From the NCBI GenBank assembly GCA_947500575.1, contig CANMSI010000001.1, positions 620,001-684,000 on the forward strand: a DNA stretch of 64,000 nt, written 5' to 3'. Below are positions 18,422 through 27,679 of this stretch, one piece after another; position 1 is the first letter of the stretch, and the number at the start of each line of letters is the position of its first letter. Origin of the DNA: an uncultured Flavobacteriaceae bacterium (lineage in GTDB: Bacteria > Bacteroidota > Bacteroidia > Flavobacteriales > Flavobacteriaceae). The notes beneath the pieces were generated by a model that saw nothing but the letters and a program-made list of their open reading frames with translations, searched no databases and was not told the origin of the DNA. Position numbers and translations under genes: made by a program.

Positions 18422-19042
18422 TTATTTTAGCTTCTTAGGAGCATCCATGCGCTTTTGCGGCGGTGGTAACTCTTTCTTCATAACGGGCTTTGGCAAACTT
18501 TTTATTTCTGCAGGTTTGGAAGACCCCGTTGAAACAGGTTTTTTAAATTCTTTAACGCTAGGCTTGGCCAAAGATACTGGAGCAGGTTTATCAAATTTTT
18601 TAGCACCAGTTTCTTTTTTAGTAATTTTTGATTTCTCTTTTAACTGAGAAACCATTCGTTTTCCGATCGATTCTTTTTTCTGTTTTTTAGCATCTATTAG
18701 TCTTTGCTTTTTAAGAGGTTCTACCTTTTTCGTTTTTATCTCTTTTTTGAGTAGTTCTTTGCGTTGTGCCTCTTTCCTAGCCATTTCTACTTGATGCGCC
18801 ATTTCTGCTTTAGCCTTATTTTCTTCCAACATTTTTTTTACAGCATCATCTACATTTGTAGTCTTAGAAGGCTTTTCATATTGTTGTACGTAGGCCGGTT
18901 TTTTATAGGCTTCCATTTGGGCCAAAGTTTCTTGGTGTCTTATCGCCTCTCCACTTATATCTATTCCCGCGGCTGTTGCCTCCATAAGTTTTGCAGCTAT
19001 TTTTTTTGCTTTTCTCTTTTTAAATTTTTCTTCTTTTTTCAT
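18422..19042 (-). CDS. Lysine-rich, largely unstructured protein at the end of the ATPase operon
   Basis: A 206-residue protein dominated by Lys, Glu, Ala and Pro. Residues 1-40 and about 75-150 look like charged coiled-coil helices (MARKEAQRKELLKKEIKTKK), and the tail (about 150-206) is Pro/Lys-rich and probably disordered. No domain is recognised and there is no signal peptide. It begins 13 bases after the HerA-like ATPase gene and is the last gene of that minus-strand run, so it may act as an adaptor or nucleic-acid-binding accessory; that is a guess from charge and position. Confidence 0.6.
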   Translation of the reverse strand: MKKEEKFKKRKAKKIAAKLMEATAAGIDISGEAIRHQETLAQMEAYKKPAYVQQYEKPSKTTNVDDAVKKMLEENKAKAEMAHQVEMARKEAQRKELLKKEIKTKKVEPLKKQRLIDAKKQKKESIGKRMVSQLKEKSKITKKETGAKKFDKPAPVSLAKPSVKEFKKPVSTGSSKPAEIKSLPKPVMKKELPPPQKRMDAPKKLK

Positions 19043-19055
19043 CTCTATGTTGTTT

Positions 19056-21608
19056 TTATGGTATAAACCGATCTATTTTAACGAAGATGGGATGGTCCAA
19101 TTCTTCTGCAAAAACAGTCGCTTCTCCCGTTTTTAAATTATTGACAAATCTTTTTTGCTCATCATTCATATTCATGGCCGATCCCAAATAGTCTCGATCG
19201 TCCTTTGCGGAAACGCGGTGCATTATTTTAACATTACAGTTCTTAATAACATCGGACACTAATTTTGTAGGTGACTGTTCAACAATAAAAATACCCTCTC
19301 CCTTTTCACGAATCTCTGCTAACATATCCATGAATAATTCGATAGACTTGGACTGACTCCCTTGCGTTACAATTCCATCTTCGCTTCCAGACACCTGACT
19401 ACCAGCATTATGACTACCCAGCAAGCGATGTGCTTCTTCGATGATACTAATATGTATGTGTTCTGCCGGATCAAAGTTTTCAGAATCGGCTAGTTCCAAT
19501 TCTTTCAGTGAAGGTTTGGTCTGTCTAAACTCAAATAAATACGTTAAGAGTAGCGCCATCACCAAAGACTTCTCCTCGTTATCAGCTAAAGCTTCCAACT
19601 CAATAATCGTAGGTTCCGTAAACGCCTTCAATAAATTATTGGGAATAGACTGCGGTTCCGAATTTCGGTTGAGCCACAAATCTGGGCAAAAAGCATTTCC
19701 CATAGTACCCTTATTAATTTTCTCGAAACGTCTTCTCAAATAGTTTCCAAAATCTTTTTGATCATCAGCTGTAAATAGTTCTTCATTTCCTAGATACATA
19801 GTAATCATCTTATTTAGGCCATCGATATCCAATAAATCTCGAAGTTCTAATAGCTCTTCACTCAAGTCTTTAGCATCCAAATCATGTCTATATTGTACAG
19901 GATGTGTTTTGTCAAACATCATCTTTTCATCTCCTATAGTCGTTTCGTATAATTCATAAAGACATTCCTCTAGCACTAATGGCACCACTCCATGCATTGG
20001 AAAAGCAGCATTAAAACATCCTTTAATAAAGGAAATATGCTGTGTTATGGAGATCCCCTCCATAGGAATTAGGGGGTTAAATCTGAGATATTCGGGGTTG
20101 CAATCTCCATTGTCTAACCAAGGGTTTTCAAAATTGAAACGGTTAATTTTACCATCTTTTATTAAAGATTTAATTTCATCATGATATTCGCTCTTTACTG
20201 GTTCAATAATTAGAAATGGAATCTCATTCTCCAAGAGCTGCTTTACAAAATTTAAGGTGGTGTTGGTTTTCCCAGAACCAGTAGCTCCTACAATAAGACC
20301 GTGCTTGGTAAGGTCCTTAATTGGTATCCCATATTTTAATCCATCTGCATCCTCAGATCGATTAGAGGTAATTACGTTCCCCAACTTAATTTGTTTGCCC
20401 TTTTGTATATTTAGATTTGGCATATAAAAAGGTTTTCGTTGCTTTGCTACCATCCCTGGTATGCCCATAGATGTTGCAATTGGAAGTCTAAATACTGAGA
20501 TTGCTTCTAACGAATCACAGAGGTACGGAAGTCTTGTAATAAATGATTTGATGTTTGCATCTGAAGTGCCTTTTATTGGTTCCGCAGGATTGGAATAGAA
20601 AAAATGGTTACAATTCTCCCAGTCATCTCTTATTTCTTTTTGGTTACATCCTTGCAAGAAAGAAGGTACTAAAACATTTCTGGTTCCGGCCTCCCCATGT
20701 GTTAGTTGTCCACCAAAAACATTTGCAATAGCCATTCCAGTAAATTCATTAGAAGCTGCTACTTGAATTTTCATTGTATATAAACTACTTTGAGCTAAAT
20801 ACTTGGAATAGGCTTTTAATCCATTTTCTATGGTGGGGTTCTTTATGTCTTTATAACTCTTGTGCATCATATAAAAATATTGTTGCGCTAAGTTTTTCTC
20901 AAATTCAAATATTTTAGTCGATGCCAGTGATATTCTAATTTGCACTTGTTCTTTTATATTCTGTAAATGCTGATACAGACTGACCATATTGTAGGTATGT
21001 GGTTCTAGGTAATTTGACATAGGTAATTGATATCTAGTTTTCTCATCCCAATCTGAAAGACTCCTAGGTGGGATACCCGATGATTCTTCATAAAAAAATG
21101 AACCAACTTTTGGAAAACTTAACGACTTTCGTAGTTCAATCACTTTCCTACAATTTAATGCTAATATGCTAGCAATTTGTCCATCATCCATCGGAATTAA
21201 CTCATAATCCATGGGAATCAATGCTTTAAAATCGCGCTTTATATTTTCCGAATTATAGTAAGAGGTTGTATCTGGAATAATTCTCAAAATGAGATACGCA
21301 TGCAGTGTCCGTGTTTTAAAGTCGTTCTGTAGACGTAAATCTATAATGCACCTCAAATCTTTCCTTGCATCAAGCAATGTTCTTTTTACAGTTTCTAAAA
21401 AGTTTTTTTGCCGACCAATGGCATTGGTATATGCACTCTGGTTTTTAGCATTCAGTTCATTGTCAAAATAGGGTATTACACGAAGCTTAAAGCCAATAAA
21501 TAAATGTTTTGCCTCAATATTTCTCTGTTCTATTTTATGGTTAACATTTGACCAGTTACTATAAGTGGTCGTAGTATATGTAAATGGAATTGTAGGGAGT
21601 GCTTTCAT
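19056..21608 (-). CDS. HerA/FtsK-superfamily ATPase (DUF87-type)
   Basis: An 850-residue P-loop ATPase. Residues 1-430 form an uncharacterised N-terminal region. The ATPase core follows: Walker A GATGSGKT (441-448) and a Walker B-type strand ISIIEEAHRLL (about residues 733-743) with the EEAH signature of HerA ATPases. An arginine-containing segment IMHRVSAKDDRD follows further on. Such enzymes pump DNA or remodel proteins as hexameric rings. Its start overlaps the stop of the upstream membrane-protein gene by 4 bases (translational coupling), so the ATPase probably acts at the membrane with that protein. There is no nuclease, SIR2 or DUF4297 partner as in known HerA defence pairs. Confidence 0.85.
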   Translation of the reverse strand: MKALPTIPFTYTTTTYSNWSNVNHKIEQRNIEAKHLFIGFKLRVIPYFDNELNAKNQSAYTNAIGRQKNFLETVKRTLLDARKDLRCIIDLRLQNDFKTRTLHAYLILRIIPDTTSYYNSENIKRDFKALIPMDYELIPMDDGQIASILALNCRKVIELRKSLSFPKVGSFFYEESSGIPPRSLSDWDEKTRYQLPMSNYLEPHTYNMVSLYQHLQNIKEQVQIRISLASTKIFEFEKNLAQQYFYMMHKSYKDIKNPTIENGLKAYSKYLAQSSLYTMKIQVAASNEFTGMAIANVFGGQLTHGEAGTRNVLVPSFLQGCNQKEIRDDWENCNHFFYSNPAEPIKGTSDANIKSFITRLPYLCDSLEAISVFRLPIATSMGIPGMVAKQRKPFYMPNLNIQKGKQIKLGNVITSNRSEDADGLKYGIPIKDLTKHGLIVGATGSGKTNTTLNFVKQLLENEIPFLIIEPVKSEYHDEIKSLIKDGKINRFNFENPWLDNGDCNPEYLRFNPLIPMEGISITQHISFIKGCFNAAFPMHGVVPLVLEECLYELYETTIGDEKMMFDKTHPVQYRHDLDAKDLSEELLELRDLLDIDGLNKMITMYLGNEELFTADDQKDFGNYLRRRFEKINKGTMGNAFCPDLWLNRNSEPQSIPNNLLKAFTEPTIIELEALADNEEKSLVMALLLTYLFEFRQTKPSLKELELADSENFDPAEHIHISIIEEAHRLLGSHNAGSQVSGSEDGIVTQGSQSKSIELFMDMLAEIREKGEGIFIVEQSPTKLVSDVIKNCNVKIMHRVSAKDDRDYLGSAMNMNDEQKRFVNNLKTGEATVFAEELDHPIFVKIDRFIP

Positions 21609-23287
21609 AAGGCTTTGATATAAAGTTCTACTAAAGTGTCTTTGATCACTTGTTGTTTTGCCAATGCAATACGTTCTGCTCCTTCTAGGCGTGCCTTTTG
21701 AAAAAGCAAATCGAAAAAACGTTCTGGGGCAATATTGTGTTCTTTAAAAAAGGAGGTCTCTCTTGCAATTTTTTCCTTAATATCCGCATCGGTATACTCC
21801 TTTAATTTACCTTCTTCGATGATTTGTGAAATAGCATCTGTAGCCGCTATAAGTTCCGATTTCACATGGCCATCCGCACCAAATTTCTGTATGCTATTTT
21901 CATCTAACAATATGTTTTCCTGACCATAAGCTGGATTGTTTAAGCCACCCAACACCCATGCCATTCGTAAAATTTTTTGTATTTCCTCATAACTTCTACC
22001 ACGTTCTCCAGCCTGCTTGGCAGCGGTCTCTACTAGTGTATTGATTCTTCCTTCCGCTTGTCTTAGTTTTTGAGTCTCTTCAGCATCTTGTCTCGCCTTA
22101 ATAGCAGCAATGCTTTCTCTAAAAGCAGTATGGACAGAATCATTAACAATGGCCACATGAATTTTAAAAACGTTTGGAAAAATACCGTCGAATTGCGCTT
22201 GAAAATCCGCTCGTAACGCCACGCTTATGGAGCCTTCTTCAATAATATTATAGATGCGTCTGTACTCTTTTTTCCAATCAGTGTACTGTATTACAGAGGT
22301 TTCATCCTTAAACTTGGATACCTCAACAGAAATGGAAGTAATTTTGTTTTCCAATCGCTCTACAGTCCCTGTCTGATGAATCAAAGTCTGAAGCAATGTT
22401 GAAGCTGTATCCTCTTGCGATAGTTCATTTAGATTGTTTACCTGAGCATAACTCAAACGGCTCGGAAAATTCTTAATAATCAAATGATCTTCAGATGAAT
22501 CGGTATTATTTAAACCGTATAAAGACACACTGCAATCATAATCAATCTTTCCAAAATTGGTATTTACCAAACTCTGGTTTTTAAGAGAAATATTAAACTT
22601 TCTGGTATTAAATATGTAGGTACTTCTATAAGATAGATTGGCATCTTCATCAGCAATTAAATGCCATGTATTACTATCTTCGTGGTCTTGTATATAGGCT
22701 ACTTGGTGATTTCCTAAACGAATCCATTTTACAGTATCTCTATGATCATAGAAACCAAACCATTCTGGTTGTTGTTGGGGTTTAGAAAAATTAATTTCCC
22801 ATACTATGAGATTGATAAAATAAAAAAGTAGAAAAAATTGGAATACCTCCACGGGTACAGCACTCCCTGCTACTATTCCCATAATAAATTGGTAAATAGT
22901 ATAAATTAGTCCTAAGCCCAAAACCAGCTGCAAACCCACTTTTAATGCTTTGGATCTGGCATAGTTCTGGTGAAGAAAATTGGAGATTGGAGCTAATAAG
23001 GCGATTTTGATGCCTAACCATTTTGCTGCCTGGCTTTTATAAAAAAGAAATAGAGCATAGCCTGTTAGCGCCAAATGCAGTAAAAATCGTATCCAGCCAA
23101 TGCTGCCATTTTTTTTGGCAACTGTGGTGGGATCAATCCATTTTTCAAGTATTAAATTAAGTAAGGAAGCGTTGCTGTTTGTATCAATGAACCAATAAGC
23201 AAAAACAAATAAAAATAAAAGTACGCTTACCCAAAGTGATAATTTATGAACAAAGCTATAATCTGATTGTGGTTCTGATCTTTTCAT
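21605..23287 (-). CDS. Four-helix membrane protein with SPFH-like cytosolic tail
   Basis: A 560-residue protein. Four hydrophobic helices lie in about residues 15-170 (LSLWVSVLLFLFVFAYWFI; WIRFLLHLALTGYALFLFY; QLVLGLGLIYTIYQFI; FQFFLLFYFINLIVW). A beta-rich section follows. Then comes a segment (IFPNVFKIHVAIVNDSVHTA followed by a charged A-E-G-R helix, about 365-430) that resembles the end of SPFH/prohibitin domains and their coiled coil. I infer a membrane scaffold that oligomerises. Coupling to the ATPase gene (4-base overlap) suggests it recruits the HerA-like ring to the inner membrane. The SPFH assignment is by eye and uncertain. Confidence 0.6.
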   Translation of the reverse strand: MKRSEPQSDYSFVHKLSLWVSVLLFLFVFAYWFIDTNSNASLLNLILEKWIDPTTVAKKNGSIGWIRFLLHLALTGYALFLFYKSQAAKWLGIKIALLAPISNFLHQNYARSKALKVGLQLVLGLGLIYTIYQFIMGIVAGSAVPVEVFQFFLLFYFINLIVWEINFSKPQQQPEWFGFYDHRDTVKWIRLGNHQVAYIQDHEDSNTWHLIADEDANLSYRSTYIFNTRKFNISLKNQSLVNTNFGKIDYDCSVSLYGLNNTDSSEDHLIIKNFPSRLSYAQVNNLNELSQEDTASTLLQTLIHQTGTVERLENKITSISVEVSKFKDETSVIQYTDWKKEYRRIYNIIEEGSISVALRADFQAQFDGIFPNVFKIHVAIVNDSVHTAFRESIAAIKARQDAEETQKLRQAEGRINTLVETAAKQAGERGRSYEEIQKILRMAWVLGGLNNPAYGQENILLDENSIQKFGADGHVKSELIAATDAISQIIEEGKLKEYTDADIKEKIARETSFFKEHNIAPERFFDLLFQKARLEGAERIALAKQQVIKDTLVELYIKAL

Positions 23288-23383
23288 AATTGGCGATTTA
23301 TTTAGTGAATAAGAATCTTTTTAGGGAAGGAAGTCGGTAAAGAAGCCCCCTCTTAAATGCTCGCATAAGTAGGTTTACTCATT

Positions 23384-24106
23384 TTATAGAACTAAACTTG
23401 AGCTAATATGAACCTTGCTATTTCGTTCTTCAAGGATTCTTTTGTACCACAGGCTGATCCTATAAAAATTCTGATCAGACTGGATTTTAGGTTCATAAAC
23501 AAGCAAGAATTCTATGCCATTTAAATTTTTAGCAAGCGGAGCCTTCTCAACAAGCAGTTTGCGCATTTTTTGAGGCTGAGTTTCAAAATCTTCCAAATTC
23601 ACATCTCCATAGGTATTAAAGGTGATTAAGCTACTTTCGAACAGATCAGTATACGCTATGCATACTTTTCGTTTTGCATTGGAGCTAGCCAGCCTTGAAA
23701 GTTCTTTATTCAATGGAATAAATAAACTAGATCCATTTCTTCCTATAGGCACATGTTTAAGATCCTCTAGAAGCTGCCCTACCTCCTTCTGAAACTTGCG
23801 GATTTCTGCAGCTCTCGCATACTTATTATAGGAATTTTTTGGTACTGGAGGCAGTTTTGCTTGCCATATAGTTGGCAAGTGTGTATCGTCTAGAATTATA
23901 AACCGACAGTCGCCATAATTTCGATCGTTTTCGGCAAACTTGAAAAGTGCTTCGACATGTCGAATTGTCAAGTCTACATCTAAGTGTTCATTGCTTCCGG
24001 TTACATCTGCAAAAATGGTTAATTGAACCTCTTCCCCAATGGGATTATTGCAGCCCATAGTTATAAGCGCTAAAAAGCAAATACTAGTTGTTATTGTTTT
24101 TTTCAT
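23384..24106 (-). CDS. VWA-like lipoprotein
   Basis: A 240-residue lipoprotein: signal peptide with lipobox ITMGC (Cys19). The mature part opens with LTIFADVTGSNEHLD, where D-V-T-G-S sits at the place of the DxSxS metal-site motif of von Willebrand A domains, followed by an amphipathic helix and further alternating strands (RFIILDDT, KVCIAYTDLFES, EFLLVYEPK). The MIDAS is imperfect. Lipid anchoring puts it outside the inner membrane. Its start overlaps the upstream gene's stop by 4 bases, so it is made together with that membrane protein, and it belongs to the ATPase cluster by strand and spacing. Confidence 0.65.
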   Translation of the reverse strand: MKKTITTSICFLALITMGCNNPIGEEVQLTIFADVTGSNEHLDVDLTIRHVEALFKFAENDRNYGDCRFIILDDTHLPTIWQAKLPPVPKNSYNKYARAAEIRKFQKEVGQLLEDLKHVPIGRNGSSLFIPLNKELSRLASSNAKRKVCIAYTDLFESSLITFNTYGDVNLEDFETQPQKMRKLLVEKAPLAKNLNGIEFLLVYEPKIQSDQNFYRISLWYKRILEERNSKVHISSSLVL

Positions 24107-25449
24107 CTGTATATTTTTTCGGTGTTAGTTACAAAGTCAATGGTATTATCTTCATTATATAATCTTTGAAAGTTTATATGAATGAAATTATAGTCCATAA
24201 ATGGATTCTTTAGGTCAGGCAGAGTCTCATTAATATAGCTGTATGTGTTATCAGCTCTATATTTATTTAAGGTACTTAGATACAACGCCATCATTTCTTT
24301 ATAAAAACAATTGAGTTCATCATAAAATTTCAAAGCACTCCCCAGCAAACTATTAAAGATTGTTTGGCGGTTGTCTAGTTGTTTTATATGTCCTTTCATT
24401 TCCAAAATGACTTCATTTGTACTTTTTTCAACCTCGTCTAAATGCTCTTTTTCCGCATCATTGAGTCTTTTAGGGTGCGAATCTATTTGATTAGAAACCT
24501 CCTTTAATTCTTGTTTTTTTACTGTTATTTCAACTTCCACTTTCTTAAAAGAAGCATGCTCCGCAAAAGCTTCGGGAGTTGGCCATATAATCCAATGCGC
24601 AAGAATTACGGCAACGAAGAATATTAAATTTAATGCTAGAAAATCTATTGCTGTTAAGGAGCTATACCGTACCCCAGCGTTTTGGGCCTCAGCGATCAAA
24701 TCAAGTCTAATTTTTCCAATTGTGAAGTATACAGAGCCAACTAATAAGAGACATCCAATTGCTCCCAGAATATGTACCCATCCAAGCTTTTTTCTTCGTA
24801 AGAAATGTACACTACCAACACCGGATAATACCGTGGATAAGGCTACACTAATGCCAATCATATACTTCTCTCTAAATCCGGCTCCTAATATTTCAAAAAC
24901 ATCTACTATAAGACCTAAATCTCCTGCAACAACACCGATTATCAACATGCCGGCCAACCAACAAGGTCCTCTAAGCTTATGTGATTTTTCTTCGGACAAA
25001 TCGTGCTTAAGATTATCCAATTCTTTGGTTTTTACCTTCTTTTTATCCTTTAGCATATTGTATTCCTGACCAAAATTGAGACGTATCGTTTGCAGACCTT
25101 GATCTCCCTTTTCACGAATATTAGTAAGCCTTTTTTGTAATGACGTTAAAAGCCCTGAATCCACAATTTTTGCTAGAGATTGCTTATACTCCGTATCTGC
25201 GATCTGTAAGCAAGAAATTATATTTTTAGATCCCTTAGCCATAACTTTTAAACATGCGTTTCTACAATGCGTAAAGAATGGTAATCGCTCTATATCTACA
25301 CTAGGTTCTGGAGGATTGAGTGCATCTGCACGGCCAGTTTTCTTTACCATCGGCGCAAAAGCGTTGGCGAAGTTTTTTAATAGTTTTCCCGCTTCTTTTA
25401 TCACATCTACATGTGAAGTAAATAAGTGTTTTGGATTTCGAATTTTCAT
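24103..25449 (-). CDS. Membrane protein with central transmembrane helices and coiled-coil flanks
   Basis: A 448-residue protein, first gene of the five-gene block. An N-terminal charged helical part (about 1-165) is followed by four or more hydrophobic segments (about 168-300: CWLAGMLIIGVVAGDLGLIV; YMIGISVALSTVLSGVGSV; LGAIGCLLLVGSVYFTIG; LALNLIFFVAVILAHWIIW). A long coiled coil follows (about 305-375, KKVEVEITVKKQELKEVSNQ) and then a helical C-terminus. No family is recognised. Its promoter appears to lie about 330 bases upstream, next to a palindromic operator shared with the GAF/AAA+ operon. Confidence 0.65.
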   Translation of the reverse strand: MKIRNPKHLFTSHVDVIKEAGKLLKNFANAFAPMVKKTGRADALNPPEPSVDIERLPFFTHCRNACLKVMAKGSKNIISCLQIADTEYKQSLAKIVDSGLLTSLQKRLTNIREKGDQGLQTIRLNFGQEYNMLKDKKKVKTKELDNLKHDLSEEKSHKLRGPCWLAGMLIIGVVAGDLGLIVDVFEILGAGFREKYMIGISVALSTVLSGVGSVHFLRRKKLGWVHILGAIGCLLLVGSVYFTIGKIRLDLIAEAQNAGVRYSSLTAIDFLALNLIFFVAVILAHWIIWPTPEAFAEHASFKKVEVEITVKKQELKEVSNQIDSHPKRLNDAEKEHLDEVEKSTNEVILEMKGHIKQLDNRQTIFNSLLGSALKFYDELNCFYKEMMALYLSTLNKYRADNTYSYINETLPDLKNPFMDYNFIHINFQRLYNEDNTIDFVTNTEKIYR

Positions 25450-25758
25450 AATAAAAGTGTTATTGGTTGATTAGAAATTCTCGAATATCGGATTGGTTAC
25501 CGTGATGCGTCTATATATTATCTGCTATGTCATTTCAATCGAGGGATTTAATTTGACCAGATCATTATTGTTCCCTGTACTAGTTTACATTGTATTCCTA
25601 GTTGGGATATGCTTTGATTTGTCTTAAGGATTAAAGTTGTTTTTAGTGCAATCATTAACTATGCTTTGTTTGGTTACTATAAATCCAAACGACGTGCCGT
25701 AATTACAACTATTTGATTATCAGGTGTTTGTGAAAATAAAGGGAAAAAGGTAAGATAC
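25450..25758. other. Long leader region of the ATPase block
   Basis: 309 bases between the operator and the first gene of the block. A 35-codon minus-strand frame (25548-25655) is present but shows no coding hallmarks. No stable hairpin or riboswitch-like fold was recognised. Confidence 0.35.
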
Positions 25759-25819
25759 CATGTGACATTACATGTAGCAATAAATCAAACATATGGAATG
25801 TGCTTGTTAAGTAAGCAAA
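25759..25819 (-). promoter_or_regulatory. Promoter and palindromic operator of the HerA-like ATPase block
   Basis: On the minus strand a Bacteroidetes-type promoter can be read: -33 TTTG (complement of 25816-25819), 22-base spacer, -7 TATGTTTG (complement of 25786-25793). Just downstream sits the imperfect palindrome CATGTGACATTACATG (25759-25774), fitting CATGTnAnnTnACATG. The same pattern occurs at 31382-31397 before the GAF-protein gene. The site would cover roughly +6 to +21, a repressor-like position. The leader to the next gene is about 330 bases and otherwise holds nothing I can assign. Confidence 0.5.
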
Positions 25820-25864
25820 TTAGTTTGCATAAACCAGCACTGGCGGAAAACAAGTATTAGGAAA

Positions 25865-27679
25865 TTAGTCTAATAGTGTAATTTTATTTGCCCAAGTTAT
25901 TTTTGTTGGACTATTGCTTATAAGAGAAATTAAATTGGGAAACTTGGAGGAATCCTTGTTGAGCATAATAGCCATTAATTTGGCGTTTCTGGTAATACGT
26001 CCTGATATGGCGGCATGAGTAACACTCATTTGAGTACTTACATTTGTAATGGTAGGTTTTTTATCGGACTTAATTAACGCTATCAAGGCCAATTCGATGT
26101 CTTCTAAAAATTTTTGTGTCCTATTTTTGAGCTCAGGGTTGGGAAATAGCGTATTCCCTATTTGAGCAGACGAGCTATTTTTACTTTCGAAACTCATGCT
26201 AAATGACACGTCATCATTCCGTTTAGCCAGGGTCTTTTTTAGTAATTCTAGACCTATTTGGACTTTTTCACCGCTCTTGGTGTTAAAATGGTCTATTTTA
26301 CTTAAAGTAGCACTGACCAATATGTCTTTTAATTCTCTAATATTGCCTGGCCAGTGGTAATCCTCTAAAAACTTTAAACCAGCTTTTGAAATAGAAAATT
26401 TAGAATTTGGAAATCTATCATTTTTCACCTCTTCATCTAAAAAATAAGCACATAACTCTGGAATATCTTGTTTTCTATCTCTTAACGGAGGAATTAAAAT
26501 TATTTCACTCTTGATTCTAAAAAAAAGATCTGCTCGAAATTTACTAGCATCATTTAATTTTTCATTATTAGCATTTGAAGCAACAATGATTCTGACATCA
26601 ATTTTTTTAGGGAAAGATTTACCTACTGGTGTAATTTCTTTTTGATCAATGGCACGCAATAAATTTACCTGCTGATCCAATGGTAAACTATCAATTTCGT
26701 CCAAAAAAATAGTGCCTCCTTCTGCACTTCCAAAATAACCAAGCGTATCTTTAGCATCGGAAAAACTGCCTTCTAGAGTTCCAAAAAGTAGGGATGCAGC
26801 AATGTTAGGAGAAAGTGCTCCACAGTTGACAGGGATAAAAGCTCCTCTACCCGATAGTTCATGCAATAATCGTGCTATGACTTCCTTTCCAGTACCAGTC
26901 TCACCTCTAATAAAAACGGTACGGTCTCTTTTAGACAGTCGATGGATATCAAACTTAATATCATCCATTCCATCGCTAGACCCTATAAGGGACTTAAAGT
27001 CTTCTTTTTTATATGTATACTTAGATGGGGTACCCGACAGCCTCTCGTTTTCAATGGCCAACTTAAAATTTTCAACCTCTAACTTGGAGATTTCGGAACT
27101 TTGTTTTTCATTATTCCGTTTTGCCGCATTTAAAGCAATCGTATTCCGTATAATTGATCCTAATGCAGGGCCCAATACCAATTTTTCAAAAACATTAGTT
27201 TTTTGTAATCTAATATCTGAAACTAATTCTTCAAAACCTTCGGTATTCGTATAATTAGATAAACAGATCATGGGGACTTCTGAAAAAAAAGCTCTCAGCA
27301 TTTGATAATTTTCATGCACCGAATTAATCAATGAGCCGCTGTCGCTTAAATCAAAATCCAACGTAATAAGTTTCAAACCCTTCATTATATATTTATTAAC
27401 CGCAAACCTAAGAGACTCCGCATCGGTACAAATAAGAGCATTTGAAATTTCTGATACAGAATTAATACTCACCAAAATTCGCTTAATATCTTGTAGTTCA
27501 TCTTCTACAATTAAAATATCAAAATCAAAGTCTTGTTTAGGGCATTTGGATACTTCAGAAACTTCAAAAGATTTGGCCTGTAATAGTTCAATAAATTTGC
27601 TTCCATTCGTAAAAAACCCAAGATCTAATTCTCTTTTTCTTGCTTCTTCTGATGTAACTATCAAACAGTTCTCTATCAT
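25865..27679 (-). CDS. NtrC-like AAA+ regulator with receiver-like domain and altered GAFTGA loop
   Basis: A 604-residue regulator. A receiver-like domain is at about 53-180 (LIVEDE acidic pocket; LITLDFDLSD with Asp108/110 as candidate phospho-site), preceded by about 50 extra residues. A coiled linker leads to the AAA+ core: Walker A GETGTGKE (259-266), Walker B GTIFLDEID (322-330). The sigma-54-contact loop reads GSFSDA (304-309) instead of GAFTGA, so classical sigma-54 activation is doubtful. A C-terminal helix-turn-helix (about 540-585, TNVSTQMSVTHAAISGRI) should bind DNA. Its start overlaps the GAF-protein gene's stop by 4 bases, making that protein its likely partner. Confidence 0.82.
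   Translation of the reverse strand: MIENCLIVTSEEARKRELDLGFFTNGSKFIELLQAKSFEVSEVSKCPKQDFDFDILIVEDELQDIKRILVSINSVSEISNALICTDAESLRFAVNKYIMKGLKLITLDFDLSDSGSLINSVHENYQMLRAFFSEVPMICLSNYTNTEGFEELVSDIRLQKTNVFEKLVLGPALGSIIRNTIALNAAKRNNEKQSSEISKLEVENFKLAIENERLSGTPSKYTYKKEDFKSLIGSSDGMDDIKFDIHRLSKRDRTVFIRGETGTGKEVIARLLHELSGRGAFIPVNCGALSPNIAASLLFGTLEGSFSDAKDTLGYFGSAEGGTIFLDEIDSLPLDQQVNLLRAIDQKEITPVGKSFPKKIDVRIIVASNANNEKLNDASKFRADLFFRIKSEIILIPPLRDRKQDIPELCAYFLDEEVKNDRFPNSKFSISKAGLKFLEDYHWPGNIRELKDILVSATLSKIDHFNTKSGEKVQIGLELLKKTLAKRNDDVSFSMSFESKNSSSAQIGNTLFPNPELKNRTQKFLEDIELALIALIKSDKKPTITNVSTQMSVTHAAISGRITRNAKLMAIMLNKDSSKFPNLISLISNSPTKITWANKITLLD

Noticed and set aside
18422-25449. Identification of the cluster as a known HerA defence system
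   Set aside because: The HerA-like ATPase is present but the defining SIR2, DUF4297 or NurA nuclease partners are not.
25548-25655. Minus-strand 35-codon frame in the long leader of the ATPase block, considered as a leader peptide
   Set aside because: No run of regulatory codons, no attenuator hairpin and no precursor-peptide hallmark.
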